A stretch of 64,000 nucleotides of DNA. Origin: Steinernema hermaphroditum (taxonomy: Eukaryota > Nematoda > Chromadorea > Rhabditida > Steinernematidae). The notes beneath the pieces are model-generated. The model did no database searches. It saw only the letters and a list, made by a program, of their open reading frames with translations, and was not told the origin of the DNA. The stretch lies in assembly GCA_030435675.1 (NCBI GenBank), contig CM059625.1:16926001-16990000 (forward strand), written 5' to 3'. A program made the position numbers and the translations under genes. Below are positions 1 to 16,990 of the stretch, piece after piece (the first letter of the stretch is position 1; each line of letters starts with the position of its first letter).

Positions 1-289
1 CAACGTTGAAATGCTCTTCGAGACAATGGAAACCAGCTTATAGCAAGCCAGTTCCAATTCCAGCACTTCACGGTCATCTGAATTTCACAAACATTGCATG
101 CTCATATACAACGTTGCCCATTAATGTGACATCGAAAATCGAAAAGCCCAGTCTTACATTAGCGTCCATCGCCTGTTTTCGAAAGTGTTCTTGAGCCCAT
201 GGAAGCAGCGCGTCCGTCAGAATCAAATTCTGATAGATGGTGGCGGTGATTCTAAGTCCTTTCTCAACGAAAACCAGTGAATTCGTTAC

Positions 290-880
290 GAGTTTACACG
301 AGTTTATTTCTCGTATCTAAAGCTTACGCCTTGCGAGACGTCATATATATGTACAAGAAACACATTGTCACTCCGTAGTCGCCGGTCTTCTTCTGGCTTC
401 GGCACATCAGAGTAGAACACGGCGATCCCATCAGTGTGCGTGGGGATCAGAGATGCGAAGAGCTGATTCCGGTGACGGTGGAGCACAGCGCATCTGTCTT
501 CAACTCGGGTGGCGGCGCGGACGCCGGAGTTGAAGAGCTTCTTCGACAGTTTCCGCGGGAGACACGCGAAGAACGGCATCCGGATGAAACGCGTCGGAGC
601 ACAACGGACAAACCGAGAACCATCAGGGCAGCTGGTTGCGCGGACTTTCAGCGAGACTTCGACTTCTCTGGCGGCGCGGGTGGAGTCGGGCGGCAGTTAC
701 TAGCTTCTTTGCAAGACGGTGGAACTACGGCTCCCTGGTGTTCCAGGCGTTCTGGGAGCCGGGAGCGATCATTGCACCAACAACGACAGCCGAGAACGAC
801 CGCTCACTCAGCTCATTCGGCTCAGACAGCTTCAGAGAGGAGCGAGTGGACGACCCGACCGATCGCTGGGGACACAAATC
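290..880 (-). mobile_element. Short non-LTR-type retroelement, copy A, with target-site duplication
   Basis: A 591-bp insert is bounded by an 11-bp direct repeat, GAATTCGTTAC, at 279-289 and 881-891. The body resembles four other stretches of this window (5752-6003, 16829-16990, 45240-45395, 53473-53990), in both orientations. Shared blocks include CGTAGTCGCCGGTCTT (near 374), GAGCTGATTCCGG (near 461) and the end motif TTACGCCTTGC (near 325). An 11-bp duplication, no terminal inverted repeats and variably truncated copies fit a SINE or a 5'-truncated LINE. I call it minus-oriented because the related copy at 53473-53990 carries its simple-repeat tail on the left. Open frames inside it (a 264-aa one on the plus strand) look like by-products, since the copies do not share a frame. 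Confidence 0.7.
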
Positions 881-891
881 GAATTCGTTAC

Positions 892-1324
892 AGTTTCATA
901 AATTCCCCTCAAAACAACCACCGCAGAAGTAGGGTAGTAGCCTCTTTTCAGTTGCGCAGCCTTCTGAGCGCCTATTTTATGGATCTGGCGGCTATTCTGC
1001 GGGTAAAAACCTTTTCACCTGTGAAGACGACATTGCTCAGATGGTCACGAAGGGCCACGGTCGAGAATTTCCCGAAGCTCTTGGAGGTCTGCATCGCGGC
1101 AGAAGGTGGTCATTTCCAACTGAATCACCGATATACCATACAGTTTTTGTCGTTCATTCATGTGGTAAATGGTGTTTCCTTTATCTCGTCCACTGTTTCG
1201 ATATATGATCGATTTTCGGTTTCACACTAATTCTGGGCCGCCCTGTAACAATTCTACGGAACCGATCAAGAAACAAGAGCGTCATGTATTCCTGACTTAA
1301 ACAATCAAATCAAAATGGATTATA
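892..1324. other. Intergenic, no feature seen
   Basis: Between the retroelement and the palindromic element I see no splice-consistent reading frame and no repeat. Confidence 0.5.
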
Positions 1325-1332
1325 GAAGCCGT

Positions 1333-1884
1333 GGCTCTATTAGAGAGAAGTGACCAAAACTATACCGATCTTGCCAAAACTATACCGATCTTGACAAAAC
1401 TGTATCGATCTTGACAAAACTATACCGATCTTGACAGAATGGTATTTATGTTGACAAAACTATACCGATCTTGACAGAATGGTATAGATCTTGACAGAAT
1501 GGTATTTATTTTGACAGAATGGTATCGATTTTGACAGAATGGTATTTATTTTGACAAAATGGTATCGATCTTGACAAAATCGTAATTATTTTGACAGAAT
1601 AGTAATTATTTTGACAAAACCACATTTCACTGACAAAACGTTCTTTAATCTTTAACTACTACAAAGGCTGATTTATAATTTTGTCAGTGAAATGTGGTTG
1701 TGTCAATCTAAATTCAGTTTTATCAATCTAAATTCAGTTTTGTCAAAATAAATACTATTCTGTCAAGATCGATAGCATTCTGTCAAGATCGGTATAGTTT
1801 TGTCAAAATAAATACCATTATGTCAAGATCCATACCATTCTGTCAAGATCGGTATAGTTTTGGTCACTTCTCCCTAATAGAGCC
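1333..1884. mobile_element. Palindromic foldback DNA transposon (hAT-like MITE) with 8-bp target-site duplication
   Basis: The element starts GGCTCTATTAG and ends with the near-exact reverse complement CTAATAGAGCC. It is flanked on both sides by GAAGCCGT (1325-1332 and 1885-1892), an 8-bp target-site duplication typical of hAT and P superfamily transposons. Each arm is a tandem array of a roughly 20-bp unit of the type TTGACAAAACTATACCGATC. Variants such as TTGACAGAATGGTATTTATT occur on the left arm, and reverse-complement units fill the right arm from about 1690. The centre near 1655 is itself palindromic (CACATTTCACTGACA / TGTCAGTGAAATGTG). There is no transposase frame, so it is non-autonomous. 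The RNA or single strand could form one very long hairpin. Confidence 0.85.
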
Positions 1885-1892
1885 GAAGCCGT

Positions 1893-3577
1893 TTACGGTA
1901 GAGGTTTATAACAGTTTAGATTTTCGTACTACTATGGCTCAAGTTAAAAACCGCGGGCGTCTATGTTTAGACGTTTGGTTTTTCACGCCTTTGATCGCTA
2001 TTGTAACACTGATGCAGGATGTGTCGTCTGATTGTTGTACAATAATTGACGCATGGTTACCAGAAATAAATGTTCTTTGGTGTTGCGTCGTTCTTGAGTT
2101 GCACTAGTGAGAATGTTCTACATCAAATTCTAACAATTCCTCATTAGTTCCCATGTTCCACATCGGGTGTTAGGGTCATTCGTATATTGCGCATCTGTTC
2201 ACAATGTTCCTGTTTATTTTCGAGCATGTATTGTAATGGTTATTTGCAATTGGTTTCTTGATAATCACAACCATAGATCATAAACAGGGAGCTCAGAGTT
2301 GTGCTGGGGGCACCGATATTGAAGTAAAGAAGGCTGCTTCGATCTTTCACCTCACATAAACTTCTGTCAAGGACTGTGTGAATTGTAGGTAGCTAGGATG
2401 CTTCTGAGTTGTCGGAAAAGTGTACAACAGAAAAGTTGTAAAACTCAGGGTTATAGGTCATCAATAAACAGCTCAAACACGGAAGTAATTTATAAATTAG
2501 CTACAACGATGTCTTCCAACACATCAACATTCATGGAACCATCTCATTCTTGTTTCATTTAAGCAGAAGTCTTGTTTTTTGAGAATTTTAGGCGGTGTGT
2601 AATGTCTGGAAACTCGCGGAAGAGGTGAGATTTGCAAAGCTAGCAGCTGACTATCAATGACTAACCAGCCACTTCACATATATTTCCACTTCCGCGATTT
2701 TTGCTATATGTCCTTTTTTCGAATGGTAAACGGGTTTGAGACGCTTTAGTATCGTTATTTTGCAAAGAAATGGAAACGCTTCTATTTCCGAAAAGCGTTC
2801 CATTCGGGAAGTTTAAAAAAAACACAGAGAACCGGAATGAATTCCGAATACGATGTTTCTTAAACAGTCTGGAACACTCATTGTATTGGAAGGTTTCTGC
2901 GTGCCAAACTTTGATAATTCTGTCCCAGTCGTGTCTTCCTCAGAGCTGGAATTGTATTGCATGCAGAAATGTCTTCCTTGTTGCTTTGCTTTGTTTCCCG
3001 CTAACTATCGTAGGCCGTGACCCCTTATCACTTCACCCTGTGCGTTCCTTCCGTATGTGTCTGCCCAAAAAACTTTCATTACCTCTGCCAGCACAAAGAC
3101 TTCCTTTGTGTCAGGGGACAACCAAGTATCTTACTGATTGCTCCTTACCGATTTTAAGCATAAACTGTGCATAAAAACGCCTCAGTTCCTTAGGTGATGT
3201 TTCAATGATCAGAACTATCGCATGAGAATCAAATACAGTTTTTAGGGTTCACCTCTTTTGAGCTTGCATAAAAGCTGACCACACGATAGCGGGTCAACGG
3301 TGTATGATGTGCATGGCATGTTGCTAGACACCAAACTGCCTCTATTCACACTCATTTTGCTGCTGATTCTTGATGTGTCTGCCGCTTAAAAGAATTGGAA
3401 CCTTTGCAGAAGTATCACAGGCGCATTAGAGCCGAATTATCATATGCAGTGCGCATTGGTAACCATGTTTTTATTGGCACAGTTTCATATGTGATCGTTT
3501 ACCGGTTTCCCCTTTGATGCACATGTCGCGAACACAAACATGATCTCTTCGAAATAATGACGCTCAAGCTGATTTAA
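1893..3577. other. Intergenic, no gene supported
   Basis: The stretch is AT-rich with scattered open frames (for example 95 aa at 1820-2107, which starts inside the transposon, and 134 aa at 2770-3174). None has recognisable motifs or exon-like borders. Two loosely repeated phrases of the type GTTCYACATC occur near 2113-2165. Confidence 0.5.
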
Positions 3578-3766
3578 ATGATCAAACGGAGTACAGTCAG
3601 ACTTACCCTGTTTGCTCTGATGTGCCTGGTTTGTGTCGCTTCTCAGACCATTAGATATTGTTTGCTGTCTGTACTTTTATCAGAAGTGATAGAAGTACGC
3701 CCTCCCCGATTGCCGGTGAAAACATCCTCTTTTATGAGCGGATTATCTCGTACTCTACCTGCGTGA
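3578..3766 (+). CDS. Possible small secreted peptide (62 aa), unsupported
   Basis: The frame starts with a convincing signal-peptide pattern: a basic N-terminus (MIKRSTVR), a hydrophobic core (LTLFALMCLVCVAS) and a likely cleavage after VAS. The remainder has a second hydrophobic stretch and a basic, proline-rich tail. No family is recognised. No clear acceptor lies just upstream, and the stop comes only 90 bp before the acid phosphatase start, so it could instead be chance or upstream sequence of that gene. Low confidence. Confidence 0.2.
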   Translation: MIKRSTVRLTLFALMCLVCVASQTIRYCLLSVLLSEVIEVRPPRLPVKTSSFMSGLSRTLPA

Positions 3767-3856
3767 GCAGAGTATAATGACGTTGTACTGAGCATCGATT
3801 AACGGTTTTTTTTCCTGTGCTGTGGGTCCTCGATTGCACTTTCCCAATTTCAGAGT

Positions 3857-5400
3857 ATGATATTGCTCTTGGTGTTGCTGTCCGTATTCGTAACTACAGC
3901 TGAAGCTGAGAACCTAAAGTACGTACAGGCGATCTGGCGGCATGGTGACCGCGCTCCTAGCAAGCTGCCATATCCCAAGGACATCTACGATGAAGCGAAT
4001 TGGCCAAGAGGATGGGGACAGTTGACCAACGTATGATTGAGAGGTAGCTTTGTTGATGCAACATGATTTTAGGTTGGCATGGAAGAAATGAGAGAGCTGG
4101 GACACTTCCTCCGTCACACATACTGCAGCGAGAAGAAGAAGTTCATCCATAAGGACTACGATAGTACTGAGGTATGCGTTCAGTTCGTATTTACATCATT
4201 CTTTTATAATATCCAACATTACTCATTTGCAACATCTCGGTTTATTGGAACTTAGGGGATCCCATATTCTGTATTTTTGAATTGAGTTGCAAAAGTTTGT
4301 TCTTTTAGGTCTACATCCTGTCAACCGACGCTGATCGAGCTTTAACCAGCGCGCAGTCTCTCCTAAGCGGAATGTTTCCCCCGGAAAAACCGTTTATCTG
4401 GAACAAATCAGTCAAATGGCAGCCGATCCCCGTTCACGCCTTCGAAGCAGGCCAGCCTAATCCCGTAGGATGCTGTATTTGTTGCGCGTGCTTATGGCCT
4501 CTTGATATTTATTTAGCTCTTGCGGCCGACCGCCTACAAATGTCCGGCCTATGATAAACTTCTCAAGGAGATTAACACTCCCTTGAAAGAAGAACTCTTG
4601 AGGAACCACACGAAGTTCATCGAGTTCGTGCAAGAAAACACGGGCATCCCGGACTCCAAATCGATTGTGGCCGAGATCGTGAAGTTGGTCGATCTGAATA
4701 GAGAGGTACGTGACCATAGCGGCGGATCAGATATATGAAAGCGTGTTTTAGATGAAACACAATCTTTCACAGCCGGATTGGGTTCACAAAAGGTGGCCAG
4801 AATACAGTCATAACACGACTGTGGAAATTATTACTGAGATGAAGAGACGCGATCGCATGAGCGAATTTGAGGACTCAAAGTTGGCTGTGTTCAGAGGCGG
4901 ATTTCTCTTGGGTGACTTCCTGACCAGAGCAAAGAATGCTGTGGATAGCAACAACAAGAACATGCATAATATGATGCTTTATTCTTCTGTATGCTGACCT
5001 CCACCGTACCCATAACGTCTGTTTTATTTTAGCATGACGGTACTGTAAGCGCGCTCCTCTCTGCGATGAACGTCAGCGATCGACAACTCGTTCCTTATGC
5101 CAGTTGTGTGATTATGGAAGTCGTCGAAGACAAAAAAGAGCACTTTGTGAAGGTATTTGCAGTTCTTTGTGCCTCAGCGACATGGTTTTAGCTGCACTAC
5201 CGCAAAAACAAGGAACTCATTCCACTGACTGTACCAGGATGCGAGCACAAATGTGCATTCGCGAAATTTTACGACCTCTTGAGACCCAGAGCTATCTTTG
5301 AGGAGAAACAACTTAAAGAAGTAAGGTGCAATCGATTTTATTTTTATAATTTATGTTTTATTAGATTTGTGCGCTGAATTCCACTAGTCGCTCAGCTTAA
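3857..5400 (+). CDS. Histidine acid phosphatase, secreted/lysosomal, 379 aa
   Basis: Eight exons: 3857-4030, 4073-4171, 4309-4464, 4517-4705, 4752-4988, 5033-5152, 5192-5320, 5365-5400. All junctions are phase 0 and the exons sum to 380 codons. Residues 1-17 form a signal peptide. The catalytic histidine motif RHGDRAP is at residues 28-34, where His29 would be the phospho-acceptor, and the proton-donor motif HDGT is at 286-289. These two motifs define the branch-2 histidine phosphatases, which hydrolyse phosphomonoesters at acid pH. Several N-glycosylation sequons (NHT, NLS, NTT, NVS, NST) fit a secreted or lysosomal enzyme. Length is normal for the nematode family. The start codon follows the acceptor TTTCAG (ends 3853) by three bases, suggesting spliced-leader addition. 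Which of the many nematode paralogues it matches cannot be said. Confidence 0.93.
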
Positions 5401-5751
5401 TTCGACGAAACTGAAACGAGCTCGGCCTCACTGTCAAGAATTACGGTGGCCGCTCTTCTGCCGCTGATTCTCTCCTACTGTCTTTCATAATCGTGGTAAA
5501 TAAAGCATGATGTTCAATTAACACGCTGCAATGAAGGCAACACAAACATATGGCTGGAGCGATAGGGATGGAAGAGATAGAATGCGGTTGCCAGCCTACA
5601 CAGCATAGAGGATGCACACACACGTACGGTGACCAATCGCTGCGAGACCACGATAGATTCAAACAAAAGAAAGAGCACTCTTCTTCAAAAAACAAAAAAA
5701 TAACAAAAAAATGTCAATACAAAGTAAAACTCGGATACTTTCAGCTCAGCG
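5401..5751. other. 3' flank of the acid phosphatase gene
   Basis: Contains a poly(A) signal about 100 bp after the stop and otherwise no feature until the retroelement copy begins. Confidence 0.5.
5499..5504 (+). terminator. AATAAA poly(A) signal of the acid phosphatase gene
   Basis: A canonical AATAAA hexamer lies 98 bp downstream of the acid phosphatase stop codon, a plausible 3'UTR length for a nematode gene. Confidence 0.5.
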
Positions 5752-6003
5752 ATGGAATTCATCCATCTGAATTTCTGCTCAGATGAGTTGAGTGAGCGGT
5801 CATTCACGGCCGTCACTGTCGGCGCATTGATCGCCGAGAGTGCCCCACACGATCTGAAGATGGATTCGCTGTACTCCACCGTCTCCGGAATCAGCTCTTC
5901 GGCTCTTTATGCCCGCGCACTCGAATGGGATCGCCGCGTTCTACTCTGCTGCCGTACCCTGTGCCGACGCCAGAATAAGACCGGCGACTACGAAGTAACA
6001 GTG
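5752..6003 (+). mobile_element. Retroelement copy C, truncated
   Basis: The reverse complement of this stretch matches the element at 290-880 over several blocks: CGTAGTCGCCGGTCTT, GCGGCGATCCCAT, GAGCTGATTCCGG and GACCGCTCACTCAACTCAT. It is therefore a copy in opposite orientation to copy A. It lacks the outermost part seen in the longer copies. I did not find a target-site duplication. The 84-aa open frame across it is not conserved in the other copies. Confidence 0.65.
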
Positions 6004-6946
6004 TGACTTTTGTGCATATACGACGTCTACATTTTTATTGCGCAGATAAAGTTCATGTTTAGCCCAGTCGCAGGATAATTTTCACATAACCGACATTTCC
6101 TATACCTTGCTAGAGAATGAATATGTCCCTATGACAAGCAGCACATATCGGCTCGGGCAAGTCTATGTATGCAGGTTGTGCACAAATCTACGCTTCGCTC
6201 CAATGAAACGAACAATAAAGAATTTATCGCTGAGCACTTTTCGTACTTTAGTAGATAAATCACTCTGCACACGTTTCTGCATCTTTTTGTAATTTCAGCA
6301 TGCTCCCCGCTACTTTCATTTCTCATGCTACCTTTTTGACTCAATTATGCACGCACTGCCTTCCAGATGAGTCAACGCGTGCGCGCGGATTTCTGCACAA
6401 AATATTATTCACCTCTGTGGGCGTAAGGATCGACGCCGTCTACTCATTTTTGTTGTCGATCAGTCGCTCATATACTTCCTACAGTGTTGTTGACCACAGT
6501 TACTGAAATTATCCCTTTGTAGCATACTTCTTTTGAGTGACAAATACAATGGTGAGGTACGGTATTTTCGCGCTGTTGGGGTCTCGCTTTCGATTATTCG
6601 GGTTTCGCAAAATGGGCACGAGTTGACTGTGTTTGTTGATTATGTTGTTTTTTGTTTTTATGTGGTTGAAAATGTAACACGAGTGATTGTTCTAATTGTT
6701 GAACCCTTTGGTGATTTTTGTGGTTCCTTGCAAGGGCCCTTTCCCTCACTTAAGGTCCGTTTGAGCGCAGAGTATAAACGCACTTTGCGTGTCGCGGCGC
6801 TTTGCGACCAGTCGCCGCGCTGCACTTGCAGGTCGCGCCGAGTAAAAACGGGCCTTTAGTACAATTTTTTACAATTTACTCTCGTACTCTTTGAAACAGT
6901 TAACGTAGAACACGTATATAAGCGATCTTGCTATCGTTTATTTTCG
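6004..6946. other. Intergenic; possible small foldback at 6751-6858
   Basis: No gene is supported. A 108-bp GC-rich block begins TAAGGTCCGTTT (6751) and ends AACGGGCCTTTA (6858), imperfect inverted ends that could mark a tiny MITE. The rest is AT-rich with chance frames, one of 108 aa. Confidence 0.35.
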
Positions 6947-6965
6947 AGTTTTTTTTAGATCTGCG

Positions 6966-7884
6966 ATGGACTCCGTGCCGCCTATCTTCCTTAATGAAGT
7001 GTTTGCCCGTCTCGATACCTTGACTATTCTGGAGGTGTCCCACTTAAACACTGGCCGTTGGGCGTCGACCGCAATGAACTTCAGGAGACAACGCCGTAGC
7101 TACACCGCCATAGTGCGCCCAATCGCCGGCAATCTCGATGAGTTCGAATACACCCTGGAGAACCACAATACACCAGACACGGATGCCATGAATCCGACCC
7201 TTGACGAGGTGCTTACCGCCGGAAATCTCCGTTTTTGCCTCTTGGAGACCTTTCGTATCTCCGAGTACCCTTTTGAGTACTCGCGACGTGGCTTCCACGT
7301 AACGTGGCATCGTATCGGGTTCAACCACTTCTTCGACGATATTTTTACACGGATAAGTCTCGCGCCTTTGGCGTTCGAACACTCTTACCAATCGGGCGAT
7401 GGCCTTTTCACAACCAAAGTAATTCAGAAACTGATGGAAAAAGATATCTTCTACAGATATGTAGCCCTGTGGTTCTACCCACCCGTTGAAGGCATTCTTG
7501 GTACTTTCCTCGAACATCCAAAAAAAGAATATGAGGCTAATGGATCTAACGCTGAAAGGCGACTGGCCGCGAACAGTTCTGACCACCATCCAGGAGTTCA
7601 TGCAGGAGCTACCCAACGTCGCGCTGAACGTCGTCGACATCACCTACCAGTTTGATGCACGTATACTGCACTTTCTGCGCAAAGTGGTGATGGAGAACGA
7701 TCATATTGAGTCGCTGTACAGAATTCCTTTCTACAATACCGGTGCGCAACCTCTGGATAAGATTGAGTTCGTAAAGAAGATTAACGATTATGCAGATACG
7801 TTTGACATGGATTGCGGAGATGGAAAGACGCTTAGAATTCATTACGCAAACGACTTGGACATGTACATTTGCGTTGACTTTTAA
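6966..7884 (+). CDS. F-box-like nematode protein, reading frame broken by one base
   Basis: The N-terminus MDSVPPIFLNEVFARL resembles the F-box-like domain at the start of a large, rapidly evolving nematode family. The later LTLKGDWP-type strand and the hydrophobic periodic pattern resemble their C-terminal domain. The first frame runs from 6966 to about 7520 and the second from about 7520 to the stop at 7882-7884. Both are coding-like and would join if the seven-A run at 7520-7526 were six, giving about 305 residues. As read, the frame ends at 7655. An intron from 7461 to 7527 (TAT|GTAGCC ... AAAAAAAG|AAT) would also restore the frame, but has a poor donor and acceptor and removes well-patterned sequence. 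An acceptor TTTTTTAG ends at 6958, seven bases before the ATG. It may be a recent pseudogene, an assembly error, or an unusually spliced gene. Confidence 0.6.
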
Positions 7885-8052
7885 TGGAGAGATAATAGCT
7901 CAAAGCTTTATCTGAAAAGGTGTCCTGTGTAACAATTCTAAACTCTTCTATCGTCATATCGTTTTGTATGCTGCTGACCGCAGATTTTTTATTTTAACGC
8001 CCTATATATCTTAATATTCTCTTCTTTCCACTACAGACGTTCTGACCATAGT

Positions 8053-8272
8053 ATGTCGTTCCATAATGCCCTTCTCTTGCTTCTCTGTCTGCAATCATAC
8101 CTCAGTCTACCAGGTACTATGTATGTGGATAAATAAGAGCTGAAATTTTTTGTTAACTGTGGACGACGAAACATGCATTTCAGTCGCAATTCAATGTGTG
8201 TGGCATGACTGCGATGTTGTTTACTGTTTGCATCGCATTTTGAGATGCAAAATGACATTTATTTGCTGCTGA
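8053..8272 (+). CDS. Candidate secreted six-cysteine mini-protein (49 aa)
   Basis: Exon 1 (8053-8113) follows an acceptor, TTCCACTACAG, ending at 8036. It encodes a clear signal peptide: MSFHN, a run of leucines, and a likely cut near the end of the exon. A GT donor (CCAG|GTACTATG) at 8114 and the acceptor CATTTCAG at 8183 join it in phase to exon 2 (8184-8272). The predicted mature part carries six cysteines spaced C-x4-C-x4-C-x6-C-x5-C-C, then stops. I recognise no family, and the spacing is not a standard cystine-knot pattern. Caution: the stop lies only 27 bp before the ALKBH6 start with no AG acceptor between, so the acceptor at 8183 may instead be the trans-splice site of ALKBH6, and the cysteine frame could be chance. 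Confidence 0.35.
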
Positions 8273-8299
8273 AAACCCTAACCTCTGTGCTTTCTCGAA

Positions 8300-9294
<995 letters not shown>

Positions 9295-9484
9295 CCCCTG
9301 GTGGGAATAGCTGTACTCGCCAATGACCCATAGCGGGAATGTCTCTGTTGCTCTACATTGTAATGTAATTATATTTATTCTGCCAAAATTTGATCACAAA
9401 TGCAATCGACTATGTACAAATAATATATTTTTCAACTGAGCATGGTGTACATTCATACCCGTCCGTCAATATATTCAATCGGAC

Positions 9485-14415
<4,931 letters not shown>

Positions 14416-14475
14416 TAGACGTAGATCGACACCGGTTTTTCTCGAACTCAGCTTGATCACAAGCTGTCTTTCTGT

Positions 14476-16828
14476 CTGAAACCGTAAAGATGGTCTCCCT
14501 GTTCGCAGTGAGGGCACAGATAACAAGTACAATAAACACTGAAGAGCATTACCGATTTGGAGCTAATAGCACTGAGCATTCCATGCACATGCAGAAACAC
14601 ATTTTAGAAACGCGCAAAAGATCAACGTGCCAAACGAAAACACGATAATCAGATCATAACGTTGCCGAAGGCGACACCACGCACACAGTAGCGATGTTCC
14701 GCATTTTCCGGTAGGTATGACCGATGAATCATTGGCGCAGAACAGCGAAACGTATGATCTTCACACAGTTCATTGATAAAATTAGAAAAAGAACGCACAA
14801 AATGTACCCAGATGCTCGGCGAAGACGCACGCGTATAAAGTGACACTGTCGCCAAGTTGAATCGGCTAAAGTAGCTCCGACGTGGCGGGCGTTTTCGTAA
14901 TTGCGCTGATCAATCACTGAAGGCGATGATGAGCAGAGTGCAACATCCGATAGGCGCCAAGGGTGTGGGATGCACCTAAGGCAACGCCGTTTATGAGCGT
15001 AAGCGGAAAATAAGACGCAATCGGTCATGAATCGTCGTTGTCTCAGTCGGCGACGCAGGCGTGTCTTCACTGTAGCTCCACCCCCTTTCAAAGACAGACC
15101 GTCTGCGTCCGACTTCTCAGCTTTGGTGTCGTCTCTTTTTTTTGTCATTAAGCACGAAGAATTGAACGCAGACGGGTGCATTTCGGTGCAACAAGTGAGC
15201 CTTTGTTTGTCTCGCATCGCGCTTGCGTCCGTTCTTTTACGCGCCGCACTTCAAATAAACCTGCGCATATTGGTCAGAGACCGGTTTAGGTTCATCACGT
15301 GAATACTGATTTCATCTAGCGAATAGGCTGTGTTTGGCATCTGCAGCATTTTGTATATGGTTGCAGAAAGAGGCATAAATTTATGATGTACACAGCCAAA
15401 TAAATTTTGGACGAACTACATAATGTGGGCAATCTTCATATGACCAATTTGCCATTAAGTATTTTGGGAGTCAACCATTTATTAATAGCAACAGGAAAAG
15501 ATAACTTGATAGAGCGAATTAGGACTCTGAGTTCAGATCGGAAACTGGACGCTATAAAATAACATCTGTGCAAGCCTTGTATTTAAGGCAATTTAAGGTA
15601 ACCGACAAAAGTTTAGAAACAAAAACTGCGTGTTCGTTAAATTCGAAGACCAAGCCGGTTTTGTTTCAAACTCGCGCTGTGAACAAATTTCCCTGCAAAA
15701 GACGCTAAAAGAAATTTACTTTCGTTTCAGTGAAAGTTCCTCACTTTGCACCCAAATCAGGCGATCAAATAAGGTGGCTTACGATCAAGTATTTTTCAGC
15801 ACATTTTTACATCGTGGCCATGTGTAATGAAGAAAGCGTATTTGGCGAACGGTGATGTTTATGGTTATTTTGGTCGTTTTACGTATCTCACTTTTTGCTC
15901 CTTCCTCTCATGATGATAGTAATTAGGTTTCGTTTTAAAACAAGTCAGGTTCTCTCTGCCGCCTGACAGTAAATCATCAGTGTTTTTGTGTCTTTTAGAA
16001 TATGCCTGTCCTTGCTTTAACATGAGCCAGCTCCTAGGTTCCAACTCCGTTTCCTTGTGTGTTGTAACGATGGACTGAAATCGATATAGTTAGTGTGGCA
16101 TGAATGAACAAAGCTACTATAAAATTGTACGGTTTGGCAACTTTGTTGATCTAACGTATTCTTTTTGATCGCTTCACCCAGCACGTATGATCAACCAAAA
16201 AACACTCATCTGTGCGTGAACAATCGATCTTCTCAGAATGCATTCTAAAGATGTCGGCCTCGGTTACTGAACTGTCTTCGCAATCATCGTTGACTAGTTT
16301 ATTTTCGTTGCGCAAGTTGACGTCACTTCTGCACCAACGATCATTGTTCCGCGAACACAATTAGTCACGCGAGACCGTAACGGAAGTTCGTTTAATTTTC
16401 TTCAGATGCCATTTGTTAGGAAACAGTTTCACCTTTATTTTACTTTTACTTTACAATCCAATTACTCTCACACTATCAAATGTTCATCGAGTGTTCATCC
16501 TTGTATGTCTGCAAATATTGATTTAGTTAATCGCACCCACTACTGATAAAGATGTACTTTTGTTTTCAAAAAACGTCATTTAATAATGAGATCGTTTCGG
16601 GCGTGAGCGGTCAGTGTGGTCAGAAAAGAGCGATTGGTTTCTCCTATCAACAATGGCTGACCTACAGTAGCCAGTCGCGCGGCAGTGAGAGGACATTGTG
16701 TTTGTAAGAATACTGACGGGCAGTTATCAGCCTAAAAGGGAAATTAAAAGAAGACGTCAAGCTATAGGGTGAACGTGAACCCAGTATGTGTGAACTGTTT
16801 TGGATTTTTTTGCCATAGCTTCAACGGT
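14476..16828. other. Upstream region of the Ca2+-ATPase gene, no gene supported
   Basis: No gene is seen. A 162-aa minus-strand frame at 14729-15217 is arginine- and serine-rich without a recognisable domain. The rest is AT-rich. Promoter elements of the pump gene probably lie here, but I cannot point to one. Confidence 0.4.
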
Positions 16829-16990
16829 GCCGTCTTGCAAAGAAGCCCATCATTACCGCCCGAGTACCCGAGCCGCCAGGAGGAGCCGAAGCTCCGTAGA
16901 TACTTTGAAGTCAGCACCTACTCCGATGATCGTCCTCGCGCACCATTTTTCTCGCTGTGCTCGCACATGGGATCGCTGATCGTTTTACTT
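16829..16990 (+). mobile_element. Retroelement copy B, degenerate fragment
   Basis: CCGTCTTGCAAAGAAGC near 16829 is the exact reverse complement of bases near 704-720 in copy A. It is followed by ACCGCCCGA, GCCGCCAG and GTCGAAG-like blocks in the same order as the reverse complement of copy A. A TGGGATCGC block near 16968 ends the similarity. This is an old, diverged copy. Confidence 0.55.

Noticed and set aside
436..1230. 264-aa plus-strand open frame
   Set aside because: Its first half lies in retroelement copy A and its frame is not kept in the other copies. The composition is Arg/Ser-rich, typical of GC-rich chance frames.
1344..1640. CRISPR-like regular array
   Set aside because: The repeated units abut without unique spacers and occur in inverted arms inside a transposon in an animal genome. 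It is tandem repeat, not CRISPR.
7044..7643. 199-aa minus-strand open frame
   Set aside because: It is exactly antisense to the F-box-like coding region and has no domain pattern or splice context.
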